Origin: JAVVXB01 sp036651815
Lineage (GTDB): Bacteria; Bacillota; Clostridia; Christensenellales; CAG-138
DNA: 53,809 nucleotides
Assembly: GCA_036651815.1 (NCBI GenBank)
Contig: JAVVXB010000021.1
Location: 1 to 53,809 of the forward strand
Direction of reading: 5' to 3'
The first letter of the stretch is position 1; every line of letters starts with the position of its first letter. This document shows, in pieces, positions 43,293 through 52,800 of the stretch. Under the pieces are notes generated by a model. The model saw only the letters and a program-made list of their open reading frames with translations. It was not told the DNA's origin and made no database searches. The translations under genes were made by a program, and so were the position numbers.

Positions 43293-43778
43293 TTAGCCGC
43301 GTTGCTGCACAAAAAAATCTGTCAGCAGAGCCGCACATTCAGTTGCCAAAACGCCGCCCCAAACTTCCACAGTGTGTAGAAAGCAATGATCGGTGAGATC
43401 GAATACCGAACCGCAGCAGCCCGCACGCATATCGAATGCACCAAACACAAGCCGATCCAGCTTTGCGTTGATCGCGGCGCCCGCGCACATGGCACATGGC
43501 TCCATGGTGACATACAGCGTGCAGTCCGTAAGGCGACCGCAACGCTGCTTGGCACCATCCCGGATACAGAGCAGCTCTGCGTGCGCCGTCGGATCATTGT
43601 CTTGTTGGCAACGATTATGCGCGCGGACAAGAATCTTTCCATCATGTACGAGCACTGCGCCGACGGGAACTTCACCTTCGGCAGCAGCCAGCCGCGCCTC
43701 TTCTATGGCGAGATGCAGGTAAGCTTCCCGCTCCGCAATCCAAGCGAAATTTGGTTGTACATCAATTTTTGTGTTCAT
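43293..43778 (-). CDS. tadA: tRNA-specific adenosine deaminase TadA
   Basis: Converts adenosine-34 to inosine in tRNA-Arg. The 161-residue protein has the zinc motifs HAE (PTAHAELLCI) and PCAMC (MEPCAMCAGAA), and the family VPVGAVLVHDG. Its start overlaps the truA stop as ATGA, making it the last gene of the ecf-truA operon. Its position next to truA makes a TadA assignment, rather than a free-base deaminase, likely. Confidence 0.92.
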   Translation of the reverse strand: MNTKIDVQPNFAWIAEREAYLHLAIEEARLAAAEGEVPVGAVLVHDGKILVRAHNRCQQDNDPTAHAELLCIRDGAKQRCGRLTDCTLYVTMEPCAMCAGAAINAKLDRLVFGAFDMRAGCCGSVFDLTDHCFLHTVEVWGGVLATECAALLTDFFVQQRG

Positions 43779-44545
43779 AACAGCTTTAAAATTTCGTCCG
43801 TATCAAAGTCCGGGTATCGCACCCGCATCATCGTCAATCCTTGAGGCGGGGCGGTGGCGCCTGAATCTGCACGGTTGCCGCTGGTCATTGCCCGGGCAAT
43901 GATCCCCGGACTACACTTGCCAACGCCGACCTCCAGCATGGTTCCAACGAGGATTCGAACCATATTGTACAAAAAACCATTGCCGGTCACATCGTAGCGG
44001 AGGTAGTTTTCTTCCTGCGTCCAATGGGAAACAAAAATGGTGCGTACCGTATTTTCCATGGCGGTGCCGACGGACATAAACGCGGAAAAATCGTGTTCTC
44101 CAATACAGTCCGCGGCGGCAATGTTCATACGATCGATATCCAGGGGCGTATGGATATGTAGCGCGGTATCGCGTGTGAAGACCCGCGCGTGTGGGCCAAG
44201 CTGAACGGTGTAGCGATAGCTCTTTTCCTTGGCAGAGAAGCGTGCGTGAAAATGATCGTCGGTTTCTTCGGCGTAGAGCACGCGAATATCCCGAGGCAAA
44301 TGCATGTTCATGGCAATGGCAAATTTGTCGGCAGCCATGCGCACCGCTGTATCAAAATGTGCCACCTGCGCCCGGGCGTGTACACCGCTGTCGGTGCGGC
44401 CGGAGCCATGTATTGAAACGCATTCGCCGGTCACTGCAAACAGTGCTTCATTGAGCCGTTGCTGAATAGATACCCCGTTGGGCTGCACCTGCCAGCCAAC
44501 GTAGTTCGTGCCATCGTATTCGATGATTAAACGGATGCGGCGCAT
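43775..44545 (-). CDS. truA: tRNA pseudouridine synthase A
   Basis: Makes pseudouridine at tRNA positions 38-40. The 256-residue protein has the catalytic Asp in HGSGRTDSGVHARAQ, the EYDGTNYVGWQ start and RVRYPDFD at the end. It follows ecfT by 6 bases, the order conserved in Firmicutes. Confidence 0.96.
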   Translation of the reverse strand: MRRIRLIIEYDGTNYVGWQVQPNGVSIQQRLNEALFAVTGECVSIHGSGRTDSGVHARAQVAHFDTAVRMAADKFAIAMNMHLPRDIRVLYAEETDDHFHARFSAKEKSYRYTVQLGPHARVFTRDTALHIHTPLDIDRMNIAAADCIGEHDFSAFMSVGTAMENTVRTIFVSHWTQEENYLRYDVTGNGFLYNMVRILVGTMLEVGVGKCSPGIIARAMTSGNRADSGATAPPQGLTMMRVRYPDFDTDEILKLL

Positions 44546-44551
44546 ATCATA

Positions 44552-45379
44552 TCAAACCTTCAGAACCCAAGTTTGCAGGACAACAATCCCCGCTGTGACA
44601 AGCAGCATGAGAACGGCGGCAATCGCATCACCGGCGTGCAGATGCAGCTCACGCATGCGGGTTCGACCCTCACCGCCATGGTAGCAACGAGATTCCATGG
44701 CCATGGCCAACTCGTCCGCACGGCGGAAGGCGGACACAAACAATGGAACGAGGATGGGGATCATACTTTTGGCGCGGGCAATCAAGTTGCCGCTTTCAAA
44801 ATCTGCACCGCGCGCCATCTGCGCTTTTTGAATGCGCTCAGTTTCCTCCATCAGCGTAGGAATGAACCGAAGGGCGATGGTCATCATCATGGCCAGCTCA
44901 TGAGACGGAAAGTGAAAGATCTTGAGCGGCGCGAGCAGCCTCTCAAGTCCATCGGTCAGAGCGATGGGGGAGGTGGTCAACGTCAGCATGGACGTACCAG
45001 CCACCAATAGAATCAAGCGTAGCGTGATGAAGATGGACTGCAGCAGCGCTTCCTCCGTGATACTGATGATCCACCAGTGCCAGAGAATTCGTTCTCCATG
45101 TGTAAAGAACAGGTTGAGGATGAACATGAATATCACGAGCAGCCGCATGGGCTTGATTGCCGACCATAGGTACGAAATAGGCACCTTCGCCACGGCAAAA
45201 ACAACCAACAGTAAAACTGTGGGCAATAGGAACACCGTTAAGCTGAGCGCGGAGGTATTTTGCACGAGAAAAATCATCACGATATAGACGATCATCAGCA
45301 GAATTTTCGTGCGTGGATCCAATCGATGCACCGGACTGCTTCCGGGCAAGAATTGACCGAGGGTGATATTAGCTTGCAT
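44552..45379 (-). CDS. ecfT: ECF transporter transmembrane subunit EcfT
   Basis: The membrane scaffold of group II energy-coupling-factor vitamin importers. The 275-residue protein has about five or six helices and the two coupling motifs that contact the ATPases, MARG in AQMARGADF and the SRCYHG region in MAMESRCYHGG. The start at 45379 overlaps ecfA2 by 11 bases, with a GAGG-type site before it. It serves several S components, one probably QueT in this window. Confidence 0.95.
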   Translation of the reverse strand: MQANITLGQFLPGSSPVHRLDPRTKILLMIVYIVMIFLVQNTSALSLTVFLLPTVLLLVVFAVAKVPISYLWSAIKPMRLLVIFMFILNLFFTHGERILWHWWIISITEEALLQSIFITLRLILLVAGTSMLTLTTSPIALTDGLERLLAPLKIFHFPSHELAMMMTIALRFIPTLMEETERIQKAQMARGADFESGNLIARAKSMIPILVPLFVSAFRRADELAMAMESRCYHGGEGRTRMRELHLHAGDAIAAVLMLLVTAGIVVLQTWVLKV

Positions 45380-46226
45380 GGGCGTTCCACCTCTCAATCA
45401 ACCAATTTTGCAAATCCTCCTGACGGAAAAAACCGTCCGGTACAGCTAGGCCATCCTTCCGAAGCTGCAGCGCAAGCTGTGTTGCCTGAGGGATATTCAG
45501 TCCCATCTGCAATAGCTCGTCCGCTCGACCAAAAACTTCTGCTGGCGTGCCAAGCATGGACAACATGCCACGGTTGAGCACGGCGATGCGCCCGGAATAG
45601 CGAGCCACGTCATCCATGGAATGGGAGACCATCACGATTGTGCAGCCGCTTTTTTTACGCAGCCCTTCAATCATGTCCAGTATCTCGAAACGTCCGCGCG
45701 GATCCAGACCCGCCATGGGTTCGTCCAACACGAGGTACTTAGGACGCATGGCCAGAATACCCGCCAGCGCGGCACGGCGTTTTTCGCCGCCGGATAGATC
45801 GAACGGGGATTTCTGGGCGAATACGTTTGGCGGTAACCCAACCAGTGTCATGGCTTCCTCCGCGCGTTCACGAACCTCAGCTTCCGGTAGCTTTAGATTC
45901 TTTGGACCGAAGGAGACATCCAGCAGAACCGTTTCTTCAAAAAGCTGATATTCAGGGTATTGAAACACCATGCCGACATGCGCACGTGCCGCGACACGCT
46001 GCTTTTTATCTCGCGTATCTAGACCATCCACAAGAACGCTGCCGCCGGTAGGTATCAGAAGACCGTTGAGGTGCTGCATCAAGGTGCTTTTGCCGGAGCC
46101 TGTGTGGCCGATGACACTGAGAAACTCGCCGTCTGCGATGGTCAACGATATGTCCATAAGAGCAGCGTAAGCCAGAGAACTGCCTTGTAGGTAGGTATAA
46201 TTTAATTGATCGATAACGATTGGCAT
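45369..46226 (-). CDS. ecfA2: ECF transporter ATPase EcfA2
   Basis: ATPase subunit of the shared ECF module. The 285-residue protein has Walker A GHTGSGKST, signature LSGGEKRR, Walker B YLVLDEPMAGLD and the C-terminal dimer region. It overlaps ecfA1 by 25 bases and forms a heterodimer with it. Confidence 0.95.
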   Translation of the reverse strand: MPIVIDQLNYTYLQGSSLAYAALMDISLTIADGEFLSVIGHTGSGKSTLMQHLNGLLIPTGGSVLVDGLDTRDKKQRVAARAHVGMVFQYPEYQLFEETVLLDVSFGPKNLKLPEAEVRERAEEAMTLVGLPPNVFAQKSPFDLSGGEKRRAALAGILAMRPKYLVLDEPMAGLDPRGRFEILDMIEGLRKKSGCTIVMVSHSMDDVARYSGRIAVLNRGMLSMLGTPAEVFGRADELLQMGLNIPQATQLALQLRKDGLAVPDGFFRQEDLQNWLIERWNAHAS

Positions 46227-47032
46227 ATGGTTTTACTCAATTCTTCACAATTCATTGGATTGCCGGAAAGCGGCATGCCGGCATCTGCCAAGGCATTTCG
46301 CATCTGCACAAAAACAGGTACGTCCAACCTGCTTTCCAGCAGCAGCTTTCGCTGCAAAAACACCTCGCGTGGGGCGCCTTCCATCACAAGACGGCCGTCT
46401 GCCATGATGAATACGCGGTCGCAGTCCACGGCTTCCTCCATGTATTGCGTAATCATAATGACGGTCATGCCGTGTTCACGGTTAAGCCGGTGCACGGTTT
46501 CAAGTACCTCCACGCGACCCCGTGGGTCCAACATGGCGGTGGCTTCGTCGAGAACCAGCACCTCTGGCTGCATAGCTAGCATGCCTGCGATGGCAATGCG
46601 TTGCTTCTGTCCGCCGGAAAGGGCGTGACTGGCGCTTTCGGCATAGTCTTGCATGCCCACTTCCTTGAGGGCTGCGTTGACGCGCAAGCGAATTTCCGCG
46701 GGAGATATTCCGAGGTTTTCCGGGCCAAAGCCAACATCCTCTTCCACAATGGTGGTAACAAGTTGGTTGTCTGGATTTTGGAATACCATGCCCACGCGGC
46801 GGCGAATATCCAGGGTTCGGATTTCGTCCCGTGTGTCCATTTTATCCACGAACACCACGCCTTCCGTGGGCAGAAGCAAAGCGTTGAGGTGTTTAGCCAA
46901 TGTGCTTTTGCCGGAGCCGTTATGGCCGCAGACGGCAATCATCTCGCCCTTACGTACAGAGAGGCTGATGCCATCGAGCGCCTTTTTTTCCATGCCCGGA
47001 TATTGAAAGCTGATGTTAATCAGTTCGATCAT
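46202..47032 (-). CDS. ecfA1: ECF transporter ATPase EcfA1
   Basis: First ATPase of the ECF module. The 276-residue protein has GHNGSGKST, LSGGQKQRI, and Walker B VLVLDEATAMLD, with the histidine-less H-loop typical of EcfA1-type (ITQYMEE). It leads the ecfA1-ecfA2-ecfT-truA-tadA operon, with a promoter 33 bases upstream and divergent from the amidohydrolase. Confidence 0.95.
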   Translation of the reverse strand: MIELINISFQYPGMEKKALDGISLSVRKGEMIAVCGHNGSGKSTLAKHLNALLLPTEGVVFVDKMDTRDEIRTLDIRRRVGMVFQNPDNQLVTTIVEEDVGFGPENLGISPAEIRLRVNAALKEVGMQDYAESASHALSGGQKQRIAIAGMLAMQPEVLVLDEATAMLDPRGRVEVLETVHRLNREHGMTVIMITQYMEEAVDCDRVFIMADGRLVMEGAPREVFLQRKLLLESRLDVPVFVQMRNALADAGMPLSGNPMNCEELSKTICQSLSIN

Positions 47033-47064
47033 GGTTACTCCATTCCGTTTATAATAAGCACCTT

Positions 47065-47093
47065 AGTATAGCAAATGCCTGTACAACAGGCAA
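47065..47093 (-). promoter_or_regulatory. Promoter of the ecfA1 operon
   Basis: TTGCCT (47088-47093) and TATACT (47065-47070), 17-base spacer, - strand. It overlaps the divergent promoter for the amidohydrolase. Confidence 0.7.
47076..47092. promoter_or_regulatory. Palindrome between divergent ecf and amidohydrolase promoters
   Basis: TGCCTGT-ACA-ACAGGCA (arms 47076-47082 and 47086-47092) lies within the -35/-10 spacer of the ecf promoter and over the -35 of the other. It is placed like an operator. Confidence 0.5.
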
Positions 47094-47109
47094 GGGAATT
47101 ATGTATAAT
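47080..47109 (+). promoter_or_regulatory. Promoter of the amidohydrolase-queT operon
   Basis: TGTACA (47080-47085) and a perfect TATAAT (47104-47109), 18-base spacer, 33 bases before the start codon. Confidence 0.6.
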
Positions 47110-47142
47110 AGCTATGTATGAAGAAGAAGGAGGATGTCGTTC

Positions 47143-48504
47143 ATGTCGATTCTGTTTCGCTCGGTGCGTACCGTGGTAACCTGCGACGATCAAGACCGCG
47201 TATTGCACAAGGCCGATGTATTGCTGGATGGCGGCCAAATCCGTTGTGTCGGCAACTTTGAAGGACGGGCAGATACCATAATCGATGGTTCTAATCTGAT
47301 CCTTTACCCGGGCCTGATCAATACGCATCATCATCTGTACCAGTATTTTACCCGAAATTTGCCGCGGGTGCAGGGACTGGAACTATTCGACTGGCTGACG
47401 GCGCTCTACGGGATCTGGGCAAATCTCAATCGGGATACGGTGCGATTGAGCAGCCTTGCCGGCATGGGCGAACTGATGAAATATGGCTGTACCACTTGTT
47501 TTGATCATCATTATGTGTTTCCGCAGGGAACGGGTGATCTGATTGGTGCACAGTTTGAAGCGGCGGAACAGCTTGGCATCCGCATGCACGCCTCCCGCGG
47601 GAGCATGAGTCTGTCCAAGAAGGACGGAGGACTGCCGCCGGATTCCGTTGTCCAGACGGTAGATGAGATTCTCAGCGACAGCGAACGTTTGATTCAACGC
47701 TACCATGATGATCAACCACTTTCCATGCGGCAGATGGTGCTGGCGCCGTGCTCACCCTTTTCCGTGACGGGCGATCTGCTGAAAGAGACCGCGGCGCTTG
47801 CGCGCCAGTATGGGGTACGGCTGCATACGCATCTATGTGAAACGAGGGACGAGGAAAGCTTCACCATTGCACAGTTTGGACTCCGCCCGCTGGATTATAT
47901 GGCATCGATGAATTTTATTGGTTCGGACGTGTTCTATGCCCATGGTATTCATTTTAATGATACGGAGTTGAAGGTGCTGGCGGAAACGCAGACAGGAATT
48001 GCCCACTGCCCATGCTCCAACATGAAGCTATCCAGCGGTGTTGCGCGCATTCCTGATCTGCTAAGGCTACACGTGCCGGTAGGACTTGCAGTGGACGGCA
48101 GCGCAAGCAACGATGCATCCAACCTTATGGACGAGATCCGCGTCGCCTATTTACTACATCGGTTGACATGGGGGGATAGCGCACCCACAGGATATGATCT
48201 GCTTAAAATCGCGACCCGCGGCAGTGCAAAGCTTTTGGGGCGTCCGGATCTTGGCCAGATTACGGAGGGGAAGGCGGCAGACCTGTTCGCCATTCGTAGC
48301 GACCGCATGGAGCTGCTCTGCGCAGATGAGGACGCGGCCAATCTCTTGGGCACGGTAGGCTATCATCAGCCTGCGGATTATGTGTTTATAAACGGGAAAA
48401 TGACGGTACGAGATGGGCAGATATTGACCATCGATGCGGATAAACTGGCAATCGAGGCGCAAACAGAGGTGCATCGGCTGTTGTGTGCGCCGACGAAGGG
48501 ATAA
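47143..48504 (+). CDS. Amidohydrolase of the 8-oxoguanine deaminase/SsnA type
   Basis: A 453-residue TIM-barrel deaminase of the amidohydrolase superfamily. The metal site is in LINTHHHLYQYF, then THLCETRDEE, ACHGIHF-like YAHGIHF and the GLAVDGSASNDASN loop with the catalytic Asp. These fit 8-oxoguanine deaminase or SsnA/AtzB-type enzymes that deaminate purine-like rings. The start at 47143 has GGAGG 9 bases upstream; a start at 47134 would overlap that site. It is in an operon with queT, so its substrate may be a deazapurine or another purine; that is inference. Confidence 0.85.
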   Translation: MSILFRSVRTVVTCDDQDRVLHKADVLLDGGQIRCVGNFEGRADTIIDGSNLILYPGLINTHHHLYQYFTRNLPRVQGLELFDWLTALYGIWANLNRDTVRLSSLAGMGELMKYGCTTCFDHHYVFPQGTGDLIGAQFEAAEQLGIRMHASRGSMSLSKKDGGLPPDSVVQTVDEILSDSERLIQRYHDDQPLSMRQMVLAPCSPFSVTGDLLKETAALARQYGVRLHTHLCETRDEESFTIAQFGLRPLDYMASMNFIGSDVFYAHGIHFNDTELKVLAETQTGIAHCPCSNMKLSSGVARIPDLLRLHVPVGLAVDGSASNDASNLMDEIRVAYLLHRLTWGDSAPTGYDLLKIATRGSAKLLGRPDLGQITEGKAADLFAIRSDRMELLCADEDAANLLGTVGYHQPADYVFINGKMTVRDGQILTIDADKLAIEAQTEVHRLLCAPTKG

Positions 48505-48513
48505 CAGGACCGA

Positions 48514-48999
48514 ATGATTCATAAAAAAACGCTCTATCTGGTGCGTGCGGCGACCATTGCGGCCGTCTATATACTGCTGACTGTGCTTTTTGCACCCATT
48601 TCTTCTGGATTGATCCAGTGCCGCATGGCGGAAGCGCTCTGCGTGCTGCCTTATTTCACCAGCGCTGCCATACCGGGCTTGTTCATTGGTTGCCTATTGA
48701 GTAATCTTTTGACTGGTGCGGCGATCTATGATGTGGTATTTGGTAGCCTTGCCACGTTGCTGGCTGCTGTTGCAACCTACTGCATGCGGCGGCGCTGGCT
48801 CAAATATTTATCTCCGCTGCCCAGCGTTGTATTGAACGCGCTTATCGTGGGTGCATTGCTGGTGTATGCATATGGCGTTGGCGTGCCATACGTGATGGCG
48901 TGCGGCTATGTGGCCATTGGGCAGACAATGGCCTGCTTTGCGCTGGGGATTCCACTGCTGCTTGTGCTGGAGCGTTGCGCCGATAACCTATTTGAATAA
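48514..48999 (+). CDS. queT: QueT-family transporter (ECF S component)
   Basis: A 161-residue membrane protein with five or six helices, matching the QueT family, the predicted ECF substrate-binding subunits for queuosine precursors. Typical is the start, with RAATIAAVYILLTVLFAPIS and VRMAEAL-like QCRMAEALCVLP. It would dock to the EcfA1/A2/T module encoded divergently here. No preQ1 riboswitch is seen in the upstream gaps. Confidence 0.88.
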   Translation: MIHKKTLYLVRAATIAAVYILLTVLFAPISSGLIQCRMAEALCVLPYFTSAAIPGLFIGCLLSNLLTGAAIYDVVFGSLATLLAAVATYCMRRRWLKYLSPLPSVVLNALIVGALLVYAYGVGVPYVMACGYVAIGQTMACFALGIPLLLVLERCADNLFE

Positions 49000-49011
49000 G
49001 GAGAAACATAC

Positions 49012-49554
49012 GTGAAGTTACAGACACTGATCAATGAACGGATGACGCAGTTTGGGCAACTCTACCGAAAGGCGTTCCCCCTACTAGAACGCAAACCGCT
49101 CTGGCTGCTGAAATCCGGGATGCGCGCGGGAACCGTCGATTTATTTACATTTGAAGAGGATGGCTTCTGCGGTTTGGCTGCGGTGATTGTAGGAGAAACG
49201 CTGGCGATGATTGACTATCTTGCCGTTGTAGAGGAAAAACGCAGCGGCGGCATCGGCAGCAAAACACTGGCGCTACTAAAGGAACGCTACGCCGGAAAAT
49301 GCCTGATGCTACTGGTAGAACCACCGGACGAAACTGCGCCCAATGCGGGGCAACGAATCCGTCGGCTGGCTTTCTATCATAAAAACGGGTTCAACCCAAC
49401 CGGGCTGCGGGTAACAGAGTTTGCAAATGCGATGGATGTACTTTCGGATGGGCGCAGCGTCGATTTTGTTGAATACTGCGCGCTGCTGGAACGAGCACAT
49501 GGACGATTCTGGACGCAGATTATCCATCCGCGTATTCGAAAAGATTTCTGCTGA
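49012..49554 (+). CDS. GNAT-family N-acetyltransferase
   Basis: A 180-residue protein with a GNAT fold: a central strand AMIDYLAVVEEKRSGGIGSK, where RSGGIGS is the acetyl-CoA loop, and LAFYHKNGFNPTG near the C-terminus. The substrate is not known. It begins with GTG at 49012, 8 bases behind AAGGAG; it is third in the amidohydrolase-queT operon and ends with a terminator. Confidence 0.85.
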   Translation: MKLQTLINERMTQFGQLYRKAFPLLERKPLWLLKSGMRAGTVDLFTFEEDGFCGLAAVIVGETLAMIDYLAVVEEKRSGGIGSKTLALLKERYAGKCLMLLVEPPDETAPNAGQRIRRLAFYHKNGFNPTGLRVTEFANAMDVLSDGRSVDFVEYCALLERAHGRFWTQIIHPRIRKDFC

Positions 49555-49659
49555 ATGGCGTAAAATCCAGGTGTCATTGCTGCTTGAAAGGTGCAGCCTG
49601 CCTATAGATGCAAATTGGTTGAGCGTGCAGCATTCCCTGCACTTTATTAGAAATATGAA

Positions 49660-49690
49660 GGAAACCCGCCTATTTTATGACGGGTTTTCC
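49660..49690 (+). terminator. Terminator after the GNAT gene
   Basis: GGAAACCCG (49660-49668) pairs with CGGGTTTTCC (49681-49690), one bulge, 12-base loop. The stem ends in T-rich bases. Confidence 0.7.
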
Positions 49691-49712
49691 TGCATTTTAG
49701 CAGTGCGTTTCA

Positions 49713-49741
49713 TTGACAGCGCGTTTGGGGAAAGATATAAT
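49713..49741 (+). promoter_or_regulatory. Consensus promoter of pyruvate:ferredoxin oxidoreductase
   Basis: Exact TTGACA (49713-49718) and exact TATAAT (49736-49741), 17-base spacer. It fits very strong constitutive expression of a central metabolic enzyme. Confidence 0.88.
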
Positions 49742-49803
49742 AGTATTTGGTCAAAACTGGGCAAATCACCAGACGATAATAGTAATTCTAGGAGGCAACA
49801 CAA

Positions 49804-52800
49804 ATGGCAAAAACCATGACCATCGACGGAAATACCGCCGCATCGCATGTTGCGTATGCGTTTTCCGATGTAGCGGCTATTTATCCGATCACGCCGTCTT
49901 CCCCCATGGCGGAAGTAGCGGACGAATGGGCGGCTGGCGGCCGCAAAAACCTATTTGGACAGCAGGTTCGTATTGCGGAGATGCAGAGCGAAGGCGGCGC
50001 AGCGGGTGCCGTACACGGTTCTCTCAAAGCGGGGGCGCTGACCACGACGTTCACCGCATCGCAGGGTCTGCTGTTGATGATTCCGAACATGTATAAAATT
50101 TCCGGCGAACTGCTACCGGGCGTATTCCATGTCTCCGCCCGTGCACTGGCGGCGCATGCGCTCTCCATATTTGGCGATCATTCCGATGTCATGAGCTGCC
50201 GCCAAACCGGATTTGCCATGCTAGCTTCCGCGTCTGTTCAAGAGGTTATGGATCTTGCGCTGGTTACGCATTTGTCTGCTATCAAGTCCTCCATACCGTT
50301 TTTACATTTCTTTGACGGATTCCGAACCTCCCACGAAGTTCAGAAGATTGAGATGATCGACTATGAAGACATGGCTAAGCTTTGCGATTTTGATGCGGTC
50401 AAACAATTTCGTGCTCGCGCATTGAATCCGGAGCATCCCCACCAGAGCGGCACTGCACAGAACCCGGATGTCTATTTTCAGGGTCGTGAAGCCGCCAATC
50501 AGTATTATGACAAAATCCCCGCAACCGTGCAGCATTATATGGACGAAGTTGGAAAGATCACAGGGCGCAAGTACCATCTCTTCGATTATATTGGCGCACC
50601 GGATGCAGAACGCGTTATCGTTCTCATGGGTAGCGGCGCGGATGTGACCGAGGAAGCCATCAACTATCTGAATAAGCAGGGCGCAAAACTTGGTGTGCTG
50701 AAGGTTCGCCTGTATCGTCCATTCGCGGCAGCAAAATTCGTAGATGCGTTGCCGAAGACGGTCAAACACATTGCGGTATTGGATCGTACCAAGGAGCCAG
50801 GTTCCCTTGGCGAACCACTGTATCAAGATGTAATCAATGCGCTTGTTGAAAACGGCAAAAAAGATATCTGTGTGGTTGGCGGCCGCTATGGCCTCGGCAG
50901 TAAGGAATTCACGCCTACCATGGTCAGCGCCGTGTTTGAGAACCTTTCGGCTAAAACGCCTAAGAATCACTTCACCGTTGGAATCGTCGACGATGTCACG
51001 CACACTTCTTTGCCGGTTGCAAAGCAGATCAATGCCGCGCCCGAGGGCACCATTGCCTGCAAATTTTTCGGGCTTGGTTCCGATGGAACCGTTGGTGCCA
51101 ACAAGAACAGCATCAAGATTATCGGCGATCATACAAACCTGTTTGCGCAGGGTTATTTTGCTTACGATTCCAAGAAATCAGGCGGGCTGACGGTCTCCCA
51201 TCTGCGCTTTGGAAAACAGCCCATTCAAAGCCCGTATCTCATCGATAGCGCCGACTTTGTGGCCTGCCACAATCCTTCCTACGTTACCCGCTACAATGTG
51301 GCTGAAGGCATCAAGGAGGGCGGAGTGTTCCTGCTCAACAGCCCTTGGACGCTTGCGGAAATGGAACGGGAGCTGCCTGCTTCCATGAAGCGTGCAATCG
51401 CCGAGAACAATCTGAGATTCTACAACATTGACGCCATCGCGCTGGCTCGAAAAGTTGGCATGGGCGGCCGCATCAATACAATTATGCAGTCAGCTTTCTT
51501 CAAACTGGCAAATGTGATCCCCGCAGACGAGGCCATCGAATACATGAAAGCCGCCGCCAAGAAATCCTATGGCAAGAAGGGTGATGAAGTTGTCCAGAAA
51601 AACTGGGATGCAATCGATGCTGGCGCAACCGCGTTTGTCGAGATTCAATATCCGGCTTCCTGGAAAACCACCACGGCTGGTGCAACGCCTGTTAAGACAA
51701 CCGACGATCCGTATTTCACAAACTTTATTCATCCGATTCTCTCTCAGGAGGGTGACAAGCTGCCTGTTTCAGCCATGAGTGCGGATGGCACGGTGCCCAC
51801 TGGAACGACCAAATACGAAAAGCGCGGCATTGCCGTTGATGTACCGGAATGGATTCCAGAAAACTGCATCCAGTGCAACCAGTGCGCATTGGTTTGCCCA
51901 CACGCCACCATTCGTCCGTTCCTTGTGAATGCAGATGAGCGGAAAGCCGCACCGGAATCATTTGTCACCAAGAAAGCCATCGGTAAAGAGCTTGATGGCT
52001 ATGAGTTCCGTATGCAGATCAGCCCAATGGACTGCACCGGCTGCGGTAACTGCACCGATGTTTGCCCGGCTAAGCAGAAGGCGCTGGTGATGCGTCCGCT
52101 GGCCAAGGCGCAGAACGATGAGAAAAACTGGGATTATGCCATGACGCTCAAGAAGAAGGACGTTGTGCTCAACACCACAACCGTTAAGGGCAGCCAGTTC
52201 CTTCAGCCGTTGTTTGAATTCTCTGGTGCATGCGCAGGCTGCGGTGAAACGCCGTATGTCAAGCTACTAACCCAGTTGTTCGGTGACAGGATGATCATTG
52301 CAAACGCCACGGGCTGTTCTTCCATCTATGGCGGTAGCGCACCCACCTGCCCATATACTACAAATGAAAAGGGCCAAGGCCCCGCATGGAGCAACTCGTT
52401 ATTTGAAGACAACGCAGAGTTTGGCTTTGGTATGAATCTCGCCACCAAACAGCGCCGCGCGAAGTTGATCGATGCCGTTGAAAAGCTCATTGCCGTGGAA
52501 TACTGTGAAGCAGCCGTCAAAGCTGCTGGTGCGGAGTGGCTGGCCAATAGGGATGATGCCAAGGGTTCCAGAATTGCGGGCGACAAGTTGATTGCCGTAT
52601 GCAAGGACGGAATTGATTTATCCGGCACGCAATACGAGGCCGAATGGCTGAAAAATGGTAAAATTTGCAGCTGTGACGCTTGTACCTATGCGCGTGAAGT
52701 CATCGAGATGGCAGATTTGTTGACCAAGCGGAGCGTTTGGGTATTCGGTGGCGACGGCTGGGCCTATGATATTGGCTACGGTGGACTTGATCACGTGCTT

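Noticed and set aside
47033..47142. Possible preQ1 riboswitch in front of the queT operon
   Set aside because: The region lacks the CUA-rich pseudoknot pattern; it is fully explained by two divergent promoters and a palindrome.
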